Numbered from the stretch's first letter, positions 24,815 through 33,240 are shown. The stretch: 64,000 bases of DNA from Bacteroides stercoris ATCC 43183 (GCF_025147325.1 NZ_CP102262.1:3658001-3722000); one strand, 5' to 3'. Numbers and translations are program-made. Notes: generated by a model from the sequence alone, not told the origin.

Positions 24815-25516
24815 ATGGATACAAACAATTTGGACAAGTGGTGGTACGGACTTCCGGAAAACACCAGACAGGCTATAGGAAACAATGGGATATGGGAAAA
24901 ACTGGATATGCCGTCCCGTTCGGCGCTACACCGGTATTCCCGGCTTAGAATTTACGGAACGGCAAAGGACAGGGATGAGGAACGCACGCTGCTCAATGAA
25001 ATCGCGTGCGGACTGGGCGACCTTGCCCTTGTCCGTAAAAACGGCATCGCTTTGGAGAAAATGTGCAACGGGAACGGGGAATTTTACGATGAATACCAGG
25101 AACAGTTCGACATATTATATGACAATTACGGACATACAATAGAAAATATAAGCTGGCCGGACTGGATCGGACATACAATTCCGACAAACAGGGAACTGGT
25201 CCGGTTATTGGAACATCACGGTTACAAGCGTATGGAAATCGATACCGACAGAAGAATCCCGAAAACTTTCTATGTTTTCCGTCGTGGGTTGCACATCAAC
25301 GCAAGCGAGGACTTGTCTTACCACATCGTACCGCAACAGGACAGTTTCGGACTGGGGCGTTTTGCGGTATGCGCTACCAAAGACGGTGAAAGCTCCCAGC
25401 TGGGAACTGACTGTGCCCGGCTCTTTTTGAGGCGCTTCCTTGCCTTCCTGAAGGGTGAAAGAAGCGGGAAAGAGATTATAGATGAAATATGCAACAACCG
25501 ACAAACTGAACGATAG
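24815..25516 (+). CDS. Hypothetical protein
   Basis: 233 residues, soluble, starting 10 bp after the J-domain gene. It begins with MDTNNLDKWWYGLPENTRQA and contains a mid-region ending in NISWPDWIGHTIPTNREL. No catalytic motif or metal-binding pattern is visible, and I do not recognise the family. Gene order places it in the same operon. Confidence 0.65.
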   Translation: MDTNNLDKWWYGLPENTRQAIGNNGIWEKLDMPSRSALHRYSRLRIYGTAKDRDEERTLLNEIACGLGDLALVRKNGIALEKMCNGNGEFYDEYQEQFDILYDNYGHTIENISWPDWIGHTIPTNRELVRLLEHHGYKRMEIDTDRRIPKTFYVFRRGLHINASEDLSYHIVPQQDSFGLGRFAVCATKDGESSQLGTDCARLFLRRFLAFLKGERSGKEIIDEICNNRQTER

Positions 25517-25517
25517 T

Positions 25518-26228
25518 ATGAAAGCAAAAGTATTCAAGTACAGGTCTGACGGGAATACCGTCGTGGCTCCTTATATGGAACTGGAACCGTACGCCGAGAA
25601 TGTATATCTCTCCCTGTCTAGAAAGAACGAATATGGGAATGAGGACGATGACTGTTTCCATGTGGTCTGCCGGATTGAAAACGTTTATTTCTCCAGCGGG
25701 CAGTATTCACGCCGGTTCCTCAACGGAGAAAACCGCAGGGACGAAACTGCCGCCTATTGCAGGAACTGGATCGCGGATACGCTTCAGGGCGCGGAAAGAG
25801 GAGCCTTTGTCAGGTTGATCTCCGTCCGCGTGTTCGAGGCTCTCGGACTTGACACCACCCCCCTGGTGCAAGCCCGTGAGGCATACAAAAGGAGGCAGGA
25901 ACAGAAACGCAGGGAACAGGAGGAGAAAGAGGCGGAAGAGCGCAGAGCGCGGGAAGAGCAATATCAGCGGCTGCTCGATGAACAGAAACAGAAATTCCTG
26001 GACGGGGAACGGATCACGGGAGGAATGTTCCTTGAAATCACCGGAAGGGACGGTTTTGACATCCATATCAGAACCAAAGGGACATTCAACAGGCATGTAA
26101 GAGGCATTGACAGGAACGGAACCGTCAGTTACCGGAAAATCAAAGGTCTCCGGACTCCGGACTTTACCGGATGCCATAAGGCCGTGGGCGATTATCTTGC
26201 ATTTATAACAACAAGAAAGGGCAAATAA
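25518..26228 (+). CDS. Hypothetical protein with charged coiled-coil
   Basis: 236 residues from the ATG at 25518, one base after the previous stop; an in-frame ATG at 25482 would overlap the previous gene by 35 bp. A long Arg/Glu/Gln helix (residues ~125-165, RRQEQKRREQEEKEAEERRA) separates an N-terminal globular part from a C-terminal part containing FLEITGRDGFDIHIRTKG. Function unknown. Confidence 0.65.
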   Translation: MKAKVFKYRSDGNTVVAPYMELEPYAENVYLSLSRKNEYGNEDDDCFHVVCRIENVYFSSGQYSRRFLNGENRRDETAAYCRNWIADTLQGAERGAFVRLISVRVFEALGLDTTPLVQAREAYKRRQEQKRREQEEKEAEERRAREEQYQRLLDEQKQKFLDGERITGGMFLEITGRDGFDIHIRTKGTFNRHVRGIDRNGTVSYRKIKGLRTPDFTGCHKAVGDYLAFITTRKGK

Positions 26229-26238
26229 TAAAACCTGG

Positions 26239-26270
26239 CGGTAACGGCGTGCTCCATGCGGCTGTTACCG
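26239..26270. terminator. Bidirectional terminator-like hairpin between convergent genes
   Basis: CGGTAACGGC (26239-26248) and GCTGTTACCG (26261-26270) form a stem with a 12-nt loop. It stands between the rightward gene ending at 26228 and the leftward gene ending at 26287. Confidence 0.6.
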
Positions 26271-26286
26271 TTGCCGGCTTCCGGAC

Positions 26287-26631
26287 TCACAACTTACGGT
26301 TCAGCGCCATCGCCAACGGAAACATAAACCGGTTATAGGCCTTGAGCTTTTGCAAATTCAGCGCATATCCGGCATAGGGGCTGGTCAGATCGGTATAGAA
26401 GAATACATCGGTAAATCCCGCGTGTTCCTCCACAATTTCACCATCCAACGGAATCTCCTCCACATTGAACCGCTCCAGAGGCAGCTCTTCCAGACGGGCA
26501 TGCTCCGCATTGCCCAATACGTTCAGGTTGCGGTTAAACAGCACGAATCCTTTCTTCCTGTAATCCACACGCATACCATACGGACGCTCCACAAGGAAAG
26601 CATCCGCCGCTTTCTTTATATAGTTTTCCAT
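26287..26631 (-). CDS. Hypothetical small protein, the only leftward gene in the accessory run
   Basis: 114 residues from the ATG at 26631 (MENYIKKAADAFLVERPYG). The sequence is well formed with GFVLFNRNLNVLG and an acidic middle (FNVEEIPLDGEIVEEHAG). Codon usage is like that of its neighbours, and the opposite strand has no comparable gene. A consensus -7 box on the minus strand (TACCTTTGC, 26761-26769) lies in structured repeat copy 2, about 130 bp upstream. Family not recognised. Confidence 0.6.
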   Translation of the reverse strand: MENYIKKAADAFLVERPYGMRVDYRKKGFVLFNRNLNVLGNAEHARLEELPLERFNVEEIPLDGEIVEEHAGFTDVFFYTDLTSPYAGYALNLQKLKAYNRFMFPLAMALNRKL

Positions 26632-26744
26632 GATCCTGAAATTAGAAACTGCAAAAATACACCATTTGTCCGGCAATGGCGAACAAATCAGGAAGATTAT
26701 CTCCGGAAGCCATACAAGATCCCGCAACAAGGAACAACCGCATA

Positions 26745-26931
26745 TTTTATTTCCCACCCTGCAAAGGTAGTCCCGTGTCCTGTGTACCCGTACAAGGTCA
26801 GGCCCCTGCGGGGTTGGCTGAAAGAAAATCATCCTCGCTTCGCTGCGGTATTTTCTTTCGCCAAACCTTGCGGGTACGGCCACGGGACTGTCAGGCAGGC
26901 GAGAAATAAAAATACCGGCTCCCGGAGCCGG
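26745..26931 (+). repeat. Structured intergenic repeat, copy 2
   Basis: The layout matches copy 1 with different but still paired arms: TTTTATTTCC...CCTGC with GCAGGC...GAAATAAAA, and GTCCCGTG with CACGGGAC plus GTACCCG/CGGGTAC. The inner hairpin (AAAGAAAATCATCC to GGTATTTTCTTT) is identical. The trailing hairpin is CCGGCTCC/GGAGCCGG (26915-26931). The next gene starts 30 bp later. Confidence 0.8.
26761..26769 (-). promoter_or_regulatory. -7 box in the arm of repeat copy 2
   Basis: The minus strand reads TACCTTTGC, a perfect TAnnTTTGC, pointing at the leftward gene that starts at 26631. The same place in copy 1 reads TATATTTGC (19252-19260) and in copy 3 TATCTTTAC (27330-27338). Confidence 0.6.
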
Positions 26932-26961
26932 ACGTGTTTAACAGATAAAAATACAAAAGTC

Positions 26962-27252
26962 ATGAAAATCCTGAATGAAGAACATTTCGAGAATGTAAGG
27001 CGCTATGCCGAATCCATCGGTGACACCTCGCTCCAAAAATGTCTGGAACGGTTGAAAAGCTGGGAAGAAAACCCTGACTGTCCCTGCGAAATCTCACTCT
27101 ACTACGACCATGCCCCGTACTCGTTCGGCTTTACACAGCGCTATCCCGACGGAAGGACAGGTATCGTGGGAGGTCTGCTCTATCATGGAATACCTGACAG
27201 ATCGTTTGCCGTAACATTGCAGCCGTTCCACGGATGGCAGATACATACCTGA
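26962..27252 (+). CDS. DUF4120 family protein
   Basis: 96 residues from the ATG at 26962. The pattern MKILNEEHFENVRRYAES, TSLQKCLERLKSWEENP, SLYYDHAPYSFGFTQRYPDG and GGLLYHGIPDRSFAVTL matches what I recall of DUF4120, a short family confined to Bacteroidota elements, function unknown. It stands alone between structured repeat copy 2 and its own terminator (27278-27317). Confidence 0.75.
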   Translation: MKILNEEHFENVRRYAESIGDTSLQKCLERLKSWEENPDCPCEISLYYDHAPYSFGFTQRYPDGRTGIVGGLLYHGIPDRSFAVTLQPFHGWQIHT

Positions 27253-27277
27253 AAAACATGAGACTCGACAATGACCG

Positions 27278-27317
27278 AAAAGCAGACTTCAGAACAGAGA
27301 ATCCGAGGTCTGCTTTT
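27278..27317 (+). terminator. Terminator after the DUF4120 gene
   Basis: AAAAGCAGAC (27278-27287) pairs perfectly with GTCTGCTTTT (27308-27317), followed by TC and more T residues. Confidence 0.75.
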
Positions 27318-27318
27318 T

Positions 27319-27506
27319 CATTTCTTGCTGTAAAGATAGCCGTTTCCCGGGCTGATTGCGCAAGGCGGCCCCTTTCAGGGGCTGGGTTGGCTGAAAGAAA
27401 ATCATCCTCGCTTCGCTGCGGTATTTTCTTTCGCCAAGCCTTGTCGCAATCCCCGGCAAACAGGCCGGAAAGACACCAAGAAATAAAAATGCCTACCCAT
27501 GTAGGC
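27319..27506 (+). repeat. Structured intergenic repeat, copy 3
   Basis: Arms are CATTTCTTGCTGT (27319-27331) with ACACCAAGAAATA, and CCCGGGCTGATTGCGCAAGGC with GCCTTGTCGCAATCCCCGG. The inner hairpin is identical to copies 1 and 2. The trailing hairpin has changed sequence but kept pairing: GCCTAC/GTAGGC (27491-27506). The next gene starts 28 bp later. Confidence 0.8.
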
Positions 27507-27533
27507 CGATGTTTTACTTAAAAAAGAACGGAT

Positions 27534-27812
27534 ATGGAAACACTGGATTATAACCGGCTGCTGCTTGTCTCTCTGTGGCAATACAACCACCATGGGGATG
27601 AAGGGCTGACTCCCGCACTTTTCGAGGAAACGTTCGGAAAGGTCTATGGAAGTCACTGCTACGAAAAATGGACCGGCTACTTCAATCAGAATCTCTGGGA
27701 CATGATTGCCTATTTCAGAAGCGAGAAGGAGAACGGACAGAAGTTCTGTGATATGGTTGCCCGCCAGGTCAAATTGTACCAACAAAAACGCTCTCAATAT
27801 GAAGTACGGTAA
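27534..27812 (+). CDS. Hypothetical protein
   Basis: 92 residues, soluble, aromatic-rich (NRLLLVSLWQYNHHGDEG; CYEKWTGYFNQNLWDM). It may be a distant paralogue of the product of 23287-23586. It follows structured repeat copy 3 and overlaps the DUF4121-like gene by 14 bp. No motif known to me. Confidence 0.65.
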   Translation: METLDYNRLLLVSLWQYNHHGDEGLTPALFEETFGKVYGSHCYEKWTGYFNQNLWDMIAYFRSEKENGQKFCDMVARQVKLYQQKRSQYEVR

Positions 27813-28620
27813 TTTTTATGATTTGGAAAGCCTGACTCTGCTCAACAGGCATGAAGGGTGTGCCTGTTCCATAAAGGAGTGCGACGTGGAGAAGGTGAAC
27901 CGGCTGATTTCAAGGATGCGGGAGGACAGGAAAAGAGTCAGTTTACCGACCGCAGGGGATGTCGTCACTTATACTACCCGTGGCGGTGACTATTATCCGC
28001 AGGCACACATTGAAAGGGGCGATGACCGGGAAGTCCATATTTGCCTTCTCCCACAGACACCTTTCTGCCATGAAAATGAAAAGTGTACCGGTTACAATAC
28101 GGAAGGAGGCCCTTGGGTTATAACCGGTCCGGAATTGCTGCTTCCCGATGGCATACGCAGCAAACAGTTCCGGATGTGGGGGCATACCGGAAGGCACAGG
28201 AACGGTGCCGTCCTCTTCCACACATTCGTCAGGGCATGGAAATACACGGAACCCGATCCTCTGTACGGAAAGTACACCACAAAAGAATGGACGAGATACA
28301 TCATCGAGTGTCAGCCGGATATTGAACCGGCTGATGCCTTTATCTATCGGAATGAGTCATTCACCCTTTACTCGCGGGAAGAACTGGAGCGGCTGGTCGG
28401 GATTCTGCACGGAGAACTTTTCAACGGATTCCGTCCCGGTCTGTTCATACTCTGGGCATACCGTATGGAATGGAAGGAACTTCCCACATGGGAATGGAAC
28501 ATGCTGAAAGCGGAAACGCACCTCTTTTTCCTTGGCGTCTCCCCCGTCAAGATACGGACAGACCATAACGGACATACAGTAACCTTCTATAAAAAAACAG
28601 AACAATATGACACGCTATGA
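27799..28620 (+). CDS. DUF4121-like protein
   Basis: 273 residues from the ATG at 27799, inside the end of the upstream gene. Blocks such as GDVVTYTTRGGDYYPQAHIE, EVHICLLPQTPF and RMWGHTGRHRNGAVLFHTFV fit my memory of DUF4121, found in Bacteroides conjugative elements with unknown function. It overlaps the start of the methylase-like gene by 14 bp, so three genes here are coupled. Confidence 0.65.
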   Translation: MKYGNFYDLESLTLLNRHEGCACSIKECDVEKVNRLISRMREDRKRVSLPTAGDVVTYTTRGGDYYPQAHIERGDDREVHICLLPQTPFCHENEKCTGYNTEGGPWVITGPELLLPDGIRSKQFRMWGHTGRHRNGAVLFHTFVRAWKYTEPDPLYGKYTTKEWTRYIIECQPDIEPADAFIYRNESFTLYSREELERLVGILHGELFNGFRPGLFILWAYRMEWKELPTWEWNMLKAETHLFFLGVSPVKIRTDHNGHTVTFYKKTEQYDTL

Positions 28621-29347
28621 GACATCCCCAGAAGTCCGGCCACTTGAAAAGACAATCTGTGAGTTTGCAGGCTTGAACGGGTACGATCCGATGAACGTGT
28701 TCACAGATTTCCTGCGTTACGTCATACACGGATTCTCACCGGGCGCTCCTCCGCTGAAAGACTGGAGGTACAAGCGGCAGCAGAATGCCGCATTCATGAA
28801 AATGTTTGCGGAATGGGTGCGGCTCATGCAGAAGCAGCTGGAGGCCGCATCCTGGTATGACGCGTTAGGAGACCTTTTCATGGCGCTCAGTTCCAGAAAG
28901 GGACAACAGGCGCAAGGGCAGTTCTTCACTCCCGTACATATCTGCGACCTGATGGTAATGTGTACGGAAACGGACGGAAAAAAGACCGGGCAGAGGATAA
29001 ACGACCCTACCTGCGGAAGTGGGCGTCTCCTGCTGGCATATCATGTACGCCACCTGGGTAATTATCTTGTCGCGGAAGATGTCAACCGTACCTGTTGCCT
29101 GATGACCATATGCAATATGCTCATTCACGGCTGCGTGGGGGAAGTCATCCACCATGACAGCCTCTGCCCCGAAAACTTCATGGACGGCTGGATGGTAAAC
29201 CATACACTGACCCAGACGGGCATTCCTTCCATTCGCCGGATGAGCGAGGAGGAATATCGGACAAGCAGGAACATGTCCGTTGACCTGCTCAGAAAGCGGA
29301 AAGAGAAATTGCGCCAAATGCAGCCGGACAAGAAACAATTGCCATAA
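28607..29347 (+). CDS. N6-DNA methylase-like protein lacking the NPPY motif
   Basis: 246 residues. GQFFTPVHICDLMV and NDPTCGSGRLLLAYH (near residue 132) are the HsdM-type lead-in and SAM-binding motif I; VAEDVNRTCCLMTICNMLIHG follows as in real N6-adenine methylases. Where catalytic motif IV (NPPY/F) is expected, after the HDSL segment, the sequence reads ENFMDGWMVNHTLTQTG with no Asn-Pro-Pro. The protein ends soon after, with no target recognition domain. It is therefore probably a SAM-binding non-methylase or an inactive relic kept for another role. The family relation is seen; the inactivity is inferred. Confidence 0.75.
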   Translation: MTRYETSPEVRPLEKTICEFAGLNGYDPMNVFTDFLRYVIHGFSPGAPPLKDWRYKRQQNAAFMKMFAEWVRLMQKQLEAASWYDALGDLFMALSSRKGQQAQGQFFTPVHICDLMVMCTETDGKKTGQRINDPTCGSGRLLLAYHVRHLGNYLVAEDVNRTCCLMTICNMLIHGCVGEVIHHDSLCPENFMDGWMVNHTLTQTGIPSIRRMSEEEYRTSRNMSVDLLRKRKEKLRQMQPDKKQLP

Positions 29348-29379
29348 AAACATGGCAGAATTTATAAACAATAAAACGA

Positions 29380-30615
29380 ATGATTATGAAACTGAATGTT
29401 AGCAATGAATTGAAATCCCGCCTGGTGCATGCGGCGGAAAACGGAAGTGTGATAGCCAAAGGCATCCTTTCGGAAGTAAAAAAGAACGTACCGGTGGAAG
29501 AGATCATACGCGGTACCTACAACTGCTTCTCCACCAAGCGCAAGCGGACGGAAGCGGGCACGTTCAAGAAAATCCGGATCGTGTTCACGGCCTGCAGCAA
29601 GGATCTGGCCCATCCCAGTTTCCCGGACCGGAACAACCCGCAGGCACCCTGGTTCCCGGAGAACCGGACAGACCTGGAACCCTCCACGTTTGTGGAACTG
29701 TTCAAGAACCTGCCCAAGTACTCACCCGACGAAATCAATTATTTCTGTAGCGCCCTCTCATTGGACAGCAAAGTCACGGTCAGGCTGCATGAAAGCATGA
29801 ACGACTTCATGGAAGCCTATCTGGAAAGCAACTACAGCCCCATCTCCGACAGTGACACATCCAGCCTGCACAGTTCCTGTATGCGGTATGAGGACAAGGC
29901 ACGCAACGCCGCTGACTTCTATACCAACTTCGCCGGCGCTAAAATCCTTGTGGCAAGGGACGAGAGCAACAACATACTCGGACGGGCTGTCGTATGGAAC
30001 GAGGTAACATTGTGGAAATCAATAAACACACCGATTGCCGCCTCCCTGCTGGACCGCATCTATTCCTCACACGCATTCGTCGCCGAACTGATCCGCAAGC
30101 AGGCGCAGGAGGCGGGCATCCTGTTGCGACGCAGATACAACGATTATACACATACAACGGATTTCACCGTACTGAATCCCATTGAGGGGCAGGAATGGGC
30201 GGCCGGAGACAATATACAGGTTTCATTGACGGTGAAAGTGCCCGCCTGCAGGTGGCACAAGAAAGGGGTGCCTTACCTCGACACGTTCTACAGCCTCCAT
30301 CTGACGGACGGTAACCTGGAACTGAGAAATACGGAGGGCGACACGAGCATAGCCACCTGCCGGAGCACGGAAGGGCGCGCAAACAGGAGAAAATATGTAT
30401 GTCCCAAATGCGGAAAGATACATTCCTTTCCGGATACGGCATTCTGCAAGAATTGTCAGGACATGTTCTATATATCCACCGTATTCGGACAAGTACTGAA
30501 AGGCACGTCGGCGGAATACAAGGGAAAGAAATATCCGTCCTTCCTCTTCAAGAAGGGACGTCCCGTACCGGAGTTCAGACGGTACCTGCAAATCGAAAAG
30601 TTGTTCATCTCCTAA
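29380..30615 (+). CDS. Hypothetical protein with C-terminal zinc ribbon (PcfJ-like features)
   Basis: 411 residues. The middle has SSLHSSCMRYEDKARNAADF and ILGRAVVWNEV, a pairing seen in PcfJ-like and phage proteins as I recall. The C-terminal part carries a zinc ribbon, YVCPKCGKIHSF and FCKNCQDMF (two CxxC pairs). The first residues may start at the second ATG (29386, MKLNVSNEL). Nucleic-acid binding is a reasonable guess, but the function is unknown. Confidence 0.65.
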   Translation: MIMKLNVSNELKSRLVHAAENGSVIAKGILSEVKKNVPVEEIIRGTYNCFSTKRKRTEAGTFKKIRIVFTACSKDLAHPSFPDRNNPQAPWFPENRTDLEPSTFVELFKNLPKYSPDEINYFCSALSLDSKVTVRLHESMNDFMEAYLESNYSPISDSDTSSLHSSCMRYEDKARNAADFYTNFAGAKILVARDESNNILGRAVVWNEVTLWKSINTPIAASLLDRIYSSHAFVAELIRKQAQEAGILLRRRYNDYTHTTDFTVLNPIEGQEWAAGDNIQVSLTVKVPACRWHKKGVPYLDTFYSLHLTDGNLELRNTEGDTSIATCRSTEGRANRRKYVCPKCGKIHSFPDTAFCKNCQDMFYISTVFGQVLKGTSAEYKGKKYPSFLFKKGRPVPEFRRYLQIEKLFIS

Positions 30616-30627
30616 AAAGTCAGCATC

Positions 30628-31509
30628 ATGGAAAAATTAATGGCTCTTTACAACATCTCCTCCCCCTCCGGCAAGGAGGGGAAGATGGCCGGGTTCATCA
30701 TCGGGGAACTCAGGCGGATGGGTATTCCTTTCCGGCAAGACAGGCACGGAAACATCTATGCGGTCAAAGGCAACCGGAAAAGCTACCCCTGTGTCGTGGC
30801 GCACATGGACGAGGTACACCGGCGCAAGACAGGCACCTATGCGGCCCATCTTGTGGCGGACTCGATGATTGTCGGCTATGACCGCAAGCGTAAACGGATG
30901 GCCGGAATCGGCGCGGATGACAAGAACGGCATCTGGATCTGCCTGAAATGCCTGGAGGATTTCAAGGCGGTGAAATGCGCCTTCTTCGTACAGGAGGAGA
31001 TAGGATGCATAGGCAGCGGCCATGCCGACATGTCCTTCTTTTCCGACTGCCGTTTCGTCATCCAGTGCGACCGGAAAGGGAATGGGGACATGGTGACACA
31101 AATCAACGGAATGAGGCTCTGCTCCAATGAGTTCATTTCAGCGGTAGATCCCCGGAGGTACGGTTACAAGCCTGCACAGGGGCTGGCTACGGATGTGGCG
31201 GCATTGAAAAGGAACGGGCTGGAAGTATCCTGCGTCAATCTCTCCTGCGGATATTATGAACCTCATACGGACAACGAGTACACCATCCTGGCGGATCTTT
31301 GCAAGTGCTACCGGTTTGTCCGGCACATCATCTGTTGCCATAAGGAAACCAGCACGCATATACCGGAAACGGAAAGAAAACCCTTCCCCGGATATTATGA
31401 ACTGTTCGGAACGGCCGGATATAGCGAAAAGGATTATATCCGTCTGTCAGAAGAGTACAGATCTGAATTTACTAAAACAAGCAGGACAAGCCATAAGAAC
31501 AGATTGTAA
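30628..31509 (+). CDS. M20/M28/M42-type metallopeptidase-like protein
   Basis: 293 residues. The order of metal-ligand motifs is that of zinc aminopeptidases: VVAHMDEVH (His, Asp), GIGADDKNGIW (bridging Asp), FVQEEIGCIGS (catalytic Glu pair), IQCDRKGNGD (Asp) and YYEPHTDNEYT (final His). It has no signal peptide, so it would act in the cytosol. A peptidase in the accessory run of a conjugative element is unusual but I believe recurrent in Bacteroides elements; the substrate is unknown. It begins 12 bp after the zinc-ribbon gene. Confidence 0.75.
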   Translation: MEKLMALYNISSPSGKEGKMAGFIIGELRRMGIPFRQDRHGNIYAVKGNRKSYPCVVAHMDEVHRRKTGTYAAHLVADSMIVGYDRKRKRMAGIGADDKNGIWICLKCLEDFKAVKCAFFVQEEIGCIGSGHADMSFFSDCRFVIQCDRKGNGDMVTQINGMRLCSNEFISAVDPRRYGYKPAQGLATDVAALKRNGLEVSCVNLSCGYYEPHTDNEYTILADLCKCYRFVRHIICCHKETSTHIPETERKPFPGYYELFGTAGYSEKDYIRLSEEYRSEFTKTSRTSHKNRL

Positions 31510-31537
31510 TTTATCAACGACTTTAAAAACAAGAAAT

Positions 31538-32692
31538 ATGGAAGCAACAGTCATGCCGGCCACTGCACCGGTACAGAAACAGCAGGGACTCAACCAGGTA
31601 GTCATCAACAAGGTACGGCGAATGATAGAAGGCAGGCAGGGGGATGTCATGGACACCATCAACCGTCTGCTCAGTGAGGGACGGATCGCGCAGGATTTCA
31701 TCGCTCCCATCGGGGTAAGCCAACGTAGCAAGGAACGCCCCGTTATCTCTTTCAAAGCGGAAGGAAGGGTACAGATGGCAATGCCCGAAGGGAACTTCAA
31801 CCTGCACGGCAACGCCATAAGCCAGATTTCGGAGAAGATGGGCATTCCCGCCAAATACCTGCGCGAGCTTTCCGCCGGAGATGCCTGGCAGAAACAGTTG
31901 TGTGCCACCATCCTGAACGAACATTCGGGATGGACCGAGCGCACACAGGTACTGATACGTGCGGTGGGCATGGAGGTCCGGGGCGTGTTGTCGGACTCCT
32001 ACCGCCGGCTCAACTCAGTGGACATCCTGACCGCTTTCATCCGTGAGGCGGGAGGACAGGGGGCGGTCGTGTCCGACGCCTATATGAACGACACGAAAGT
32101 ATGGTGCGAAACGATCCTGCCCACTCCGATAGAGATACCCACCCGTAAGAACGGGACGGTCATCATCTTCGCAGGAGCACGCTTCTCCACATCCGACTAT
32201 GGCAACGGCTCGGTGGACATGCGGTCGTTCCTGCTCAACGGGGCGTGCCTGAACGGGATGGTCCGGGAATCCGTCATGCGGCAGGTGCACCTTGGAGGCA
32301 GACTGCCGGATTCCCTATCCCTTTCCCAAAAGACCTATGAACTGGACACGCAGACCACCGTATCGGCAGTTTCCGACCTGACCAAAGGGCTGTACAGCAA
32401 AGATACCATCATGCAGAAGGCCATCGAAATTCAAGGCGCATCGGAAATTGACGTGGATTTCGACAAGGAACTGAAGAATCTGGTGCAGAAAGGAGCCTTG
32501 TTGAAAAACGAAGGACGCGAGGTGGAAAAACTGCTGATGAACAACAATCCTGACGACGGAGTGACAGGCGGGGCCACGCTCTGGAAACTGACACAGGGAA
32601 TCACCGCCTTTGCAAGGGAACAGCAGCCGGAACGCTGCCGGGAACTGCATGAAATATCGGGGCAGCTGATGAACCGGGTAAAGGTAAATTAA
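31538..32692 (+). CDS. DUF932 family protein
   Basis: 384 residues from the ATG at 31538 (MEATVMPATAPVQKQQG). The layout FNLHGNAISQISEKMGIPAK, VLSDSYRRLNSVDIL, ISNSDYGNGSVDMR-type segment (STSDYGNGSVDMRSFLLNG) and CLNGMVRESVMRQVHLGG fits DUF932, a phage/plasmid family of unknown function, possibly a transfer or replication helper. It is the last gene of the rightward run and is followed by a strong hairpin shared with the convergent tra operon. Confidence 0.75.
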   Translation: MEATVMPATAPVQKQQGLNQVVINKVRRMIEGRQGDVMDTINRLLSEGRIAQDFIAPIGVSQRSKERPVISFKAEGRVQMAMPEGNFNLHGNAISQISEKMGIPAKYLRELSAGDAWQKQLCATILNEHSGWTERTQVLIRAVGMEVRGVLSDSYRRLNSVDILTAFIREAGGQGAVVSDAYMNDTKVWCETILPTPIEIPTRKNGTVIIFAGARFSTSDYGNGSVDMRSFLLNGACLNGMVRESVMRQVHLGGRLPDSLSLSQKTYELDTQTTVSAVSDLTKGLYSKDTIMQKAIEIQGASEIDVDFDKELKNLVQKGALLKNEGREVEKLLMNNNPDDGVTGGATLWKLTQGITAFAREQQPERCRELHEISGQLMNRVKVN

Positions 32693-32706
32693 GAGTGGCT
32701 AAGACT

Positions 32707-32746
32707 AAAGCCGTGAACGGCGATGGCAAGCGTCCGTTCACGGCTT
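32707..32746. terminator. Bidirectional terminator between the accessory and tra operons
   Basis: AAAGCCGTGAACGG (32707-32720) and CCGTTCACGGCTTT (32733-32746) form a perfect 14-bp stem. It separates the rightward DUF932 gene from the leftward lysozyme gene, which stops at 32761. Confidence 0.85.
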
Positions 32747-32760
32747 TGCATAATTTCAAT

Positions 32761-33240
32761 CTACGGTATATAGAACAGTTCAAACTCCTCTTTTCTTCTT
32801 CTCTCTATGCCTGGAATGACTTTCCCCCGATAACAGCGGAACGATATATATTCCTTGTAAATATTCCGGTTACCATCGTCCAGTTTCTGAATCAGTCTGC
32901 TTTTGGGTATCTTGCCGTTTCCGATCAGACGGTAACAGCCCACATTAAAACCTAACAGACTTAAAAGAAGCGAGTCTTTTCCATATTTACGGAATACCTT
33001 CAAACACCGTTCAAGGTCGCATCTCAAAAGTGAGTCCGCCTGTGCCTCACTCAGGTTCTCGGTCAGCTTCTCATGGGGGAGCAGGCGGTGTCCGTAACCG
33101 ATGTAAGGCATTTTCCCCCGGTGCCAGCCTTCCCACCGCTTGATGCAGGCTACCGCCTTATCCTTGTCAGACGGGGGATTTTCCGCCTTGCCATACAGAA
33201 CAAGTGACAGAAAAATCATAATAACCGGTATTCTTTTCAT
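32761..33240 (-). CDS. Lysozyme-like peptidoglycan hydrolase of the tra operon
   Basis: 159 residues with a Sec signal (MKRIPVIMIFLSLVLYGKA). CIKRWEGWHRGKMPYIGYGH resembles the GH24 phage-lysozyme active site, with Glu in WEG and the YxGYGH block; GIERRRKEEFELF is the usual C-terminal helix. It would open peptidoglycan for the mating apparatus in the periplasm. It is the last gene of the leftward tra operon and overlaps the traQ stop (ATGA). Confidence 0.8.
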   Translation of the reverse strand: MKRIPVIMIFLSLVLYGKAENPPSDKDKAVACIKRWEGWHRGKMPYIGYGHRLLPHEKLTENLSEAQADSLLRCDLERCLKVFRKYGKDSLLLSLLGFNVGCYRLIGNGKIPKSRLIQKLDDGNRNIYKEYISFRCYRGKVIPGIERRRKEEFELFYIP

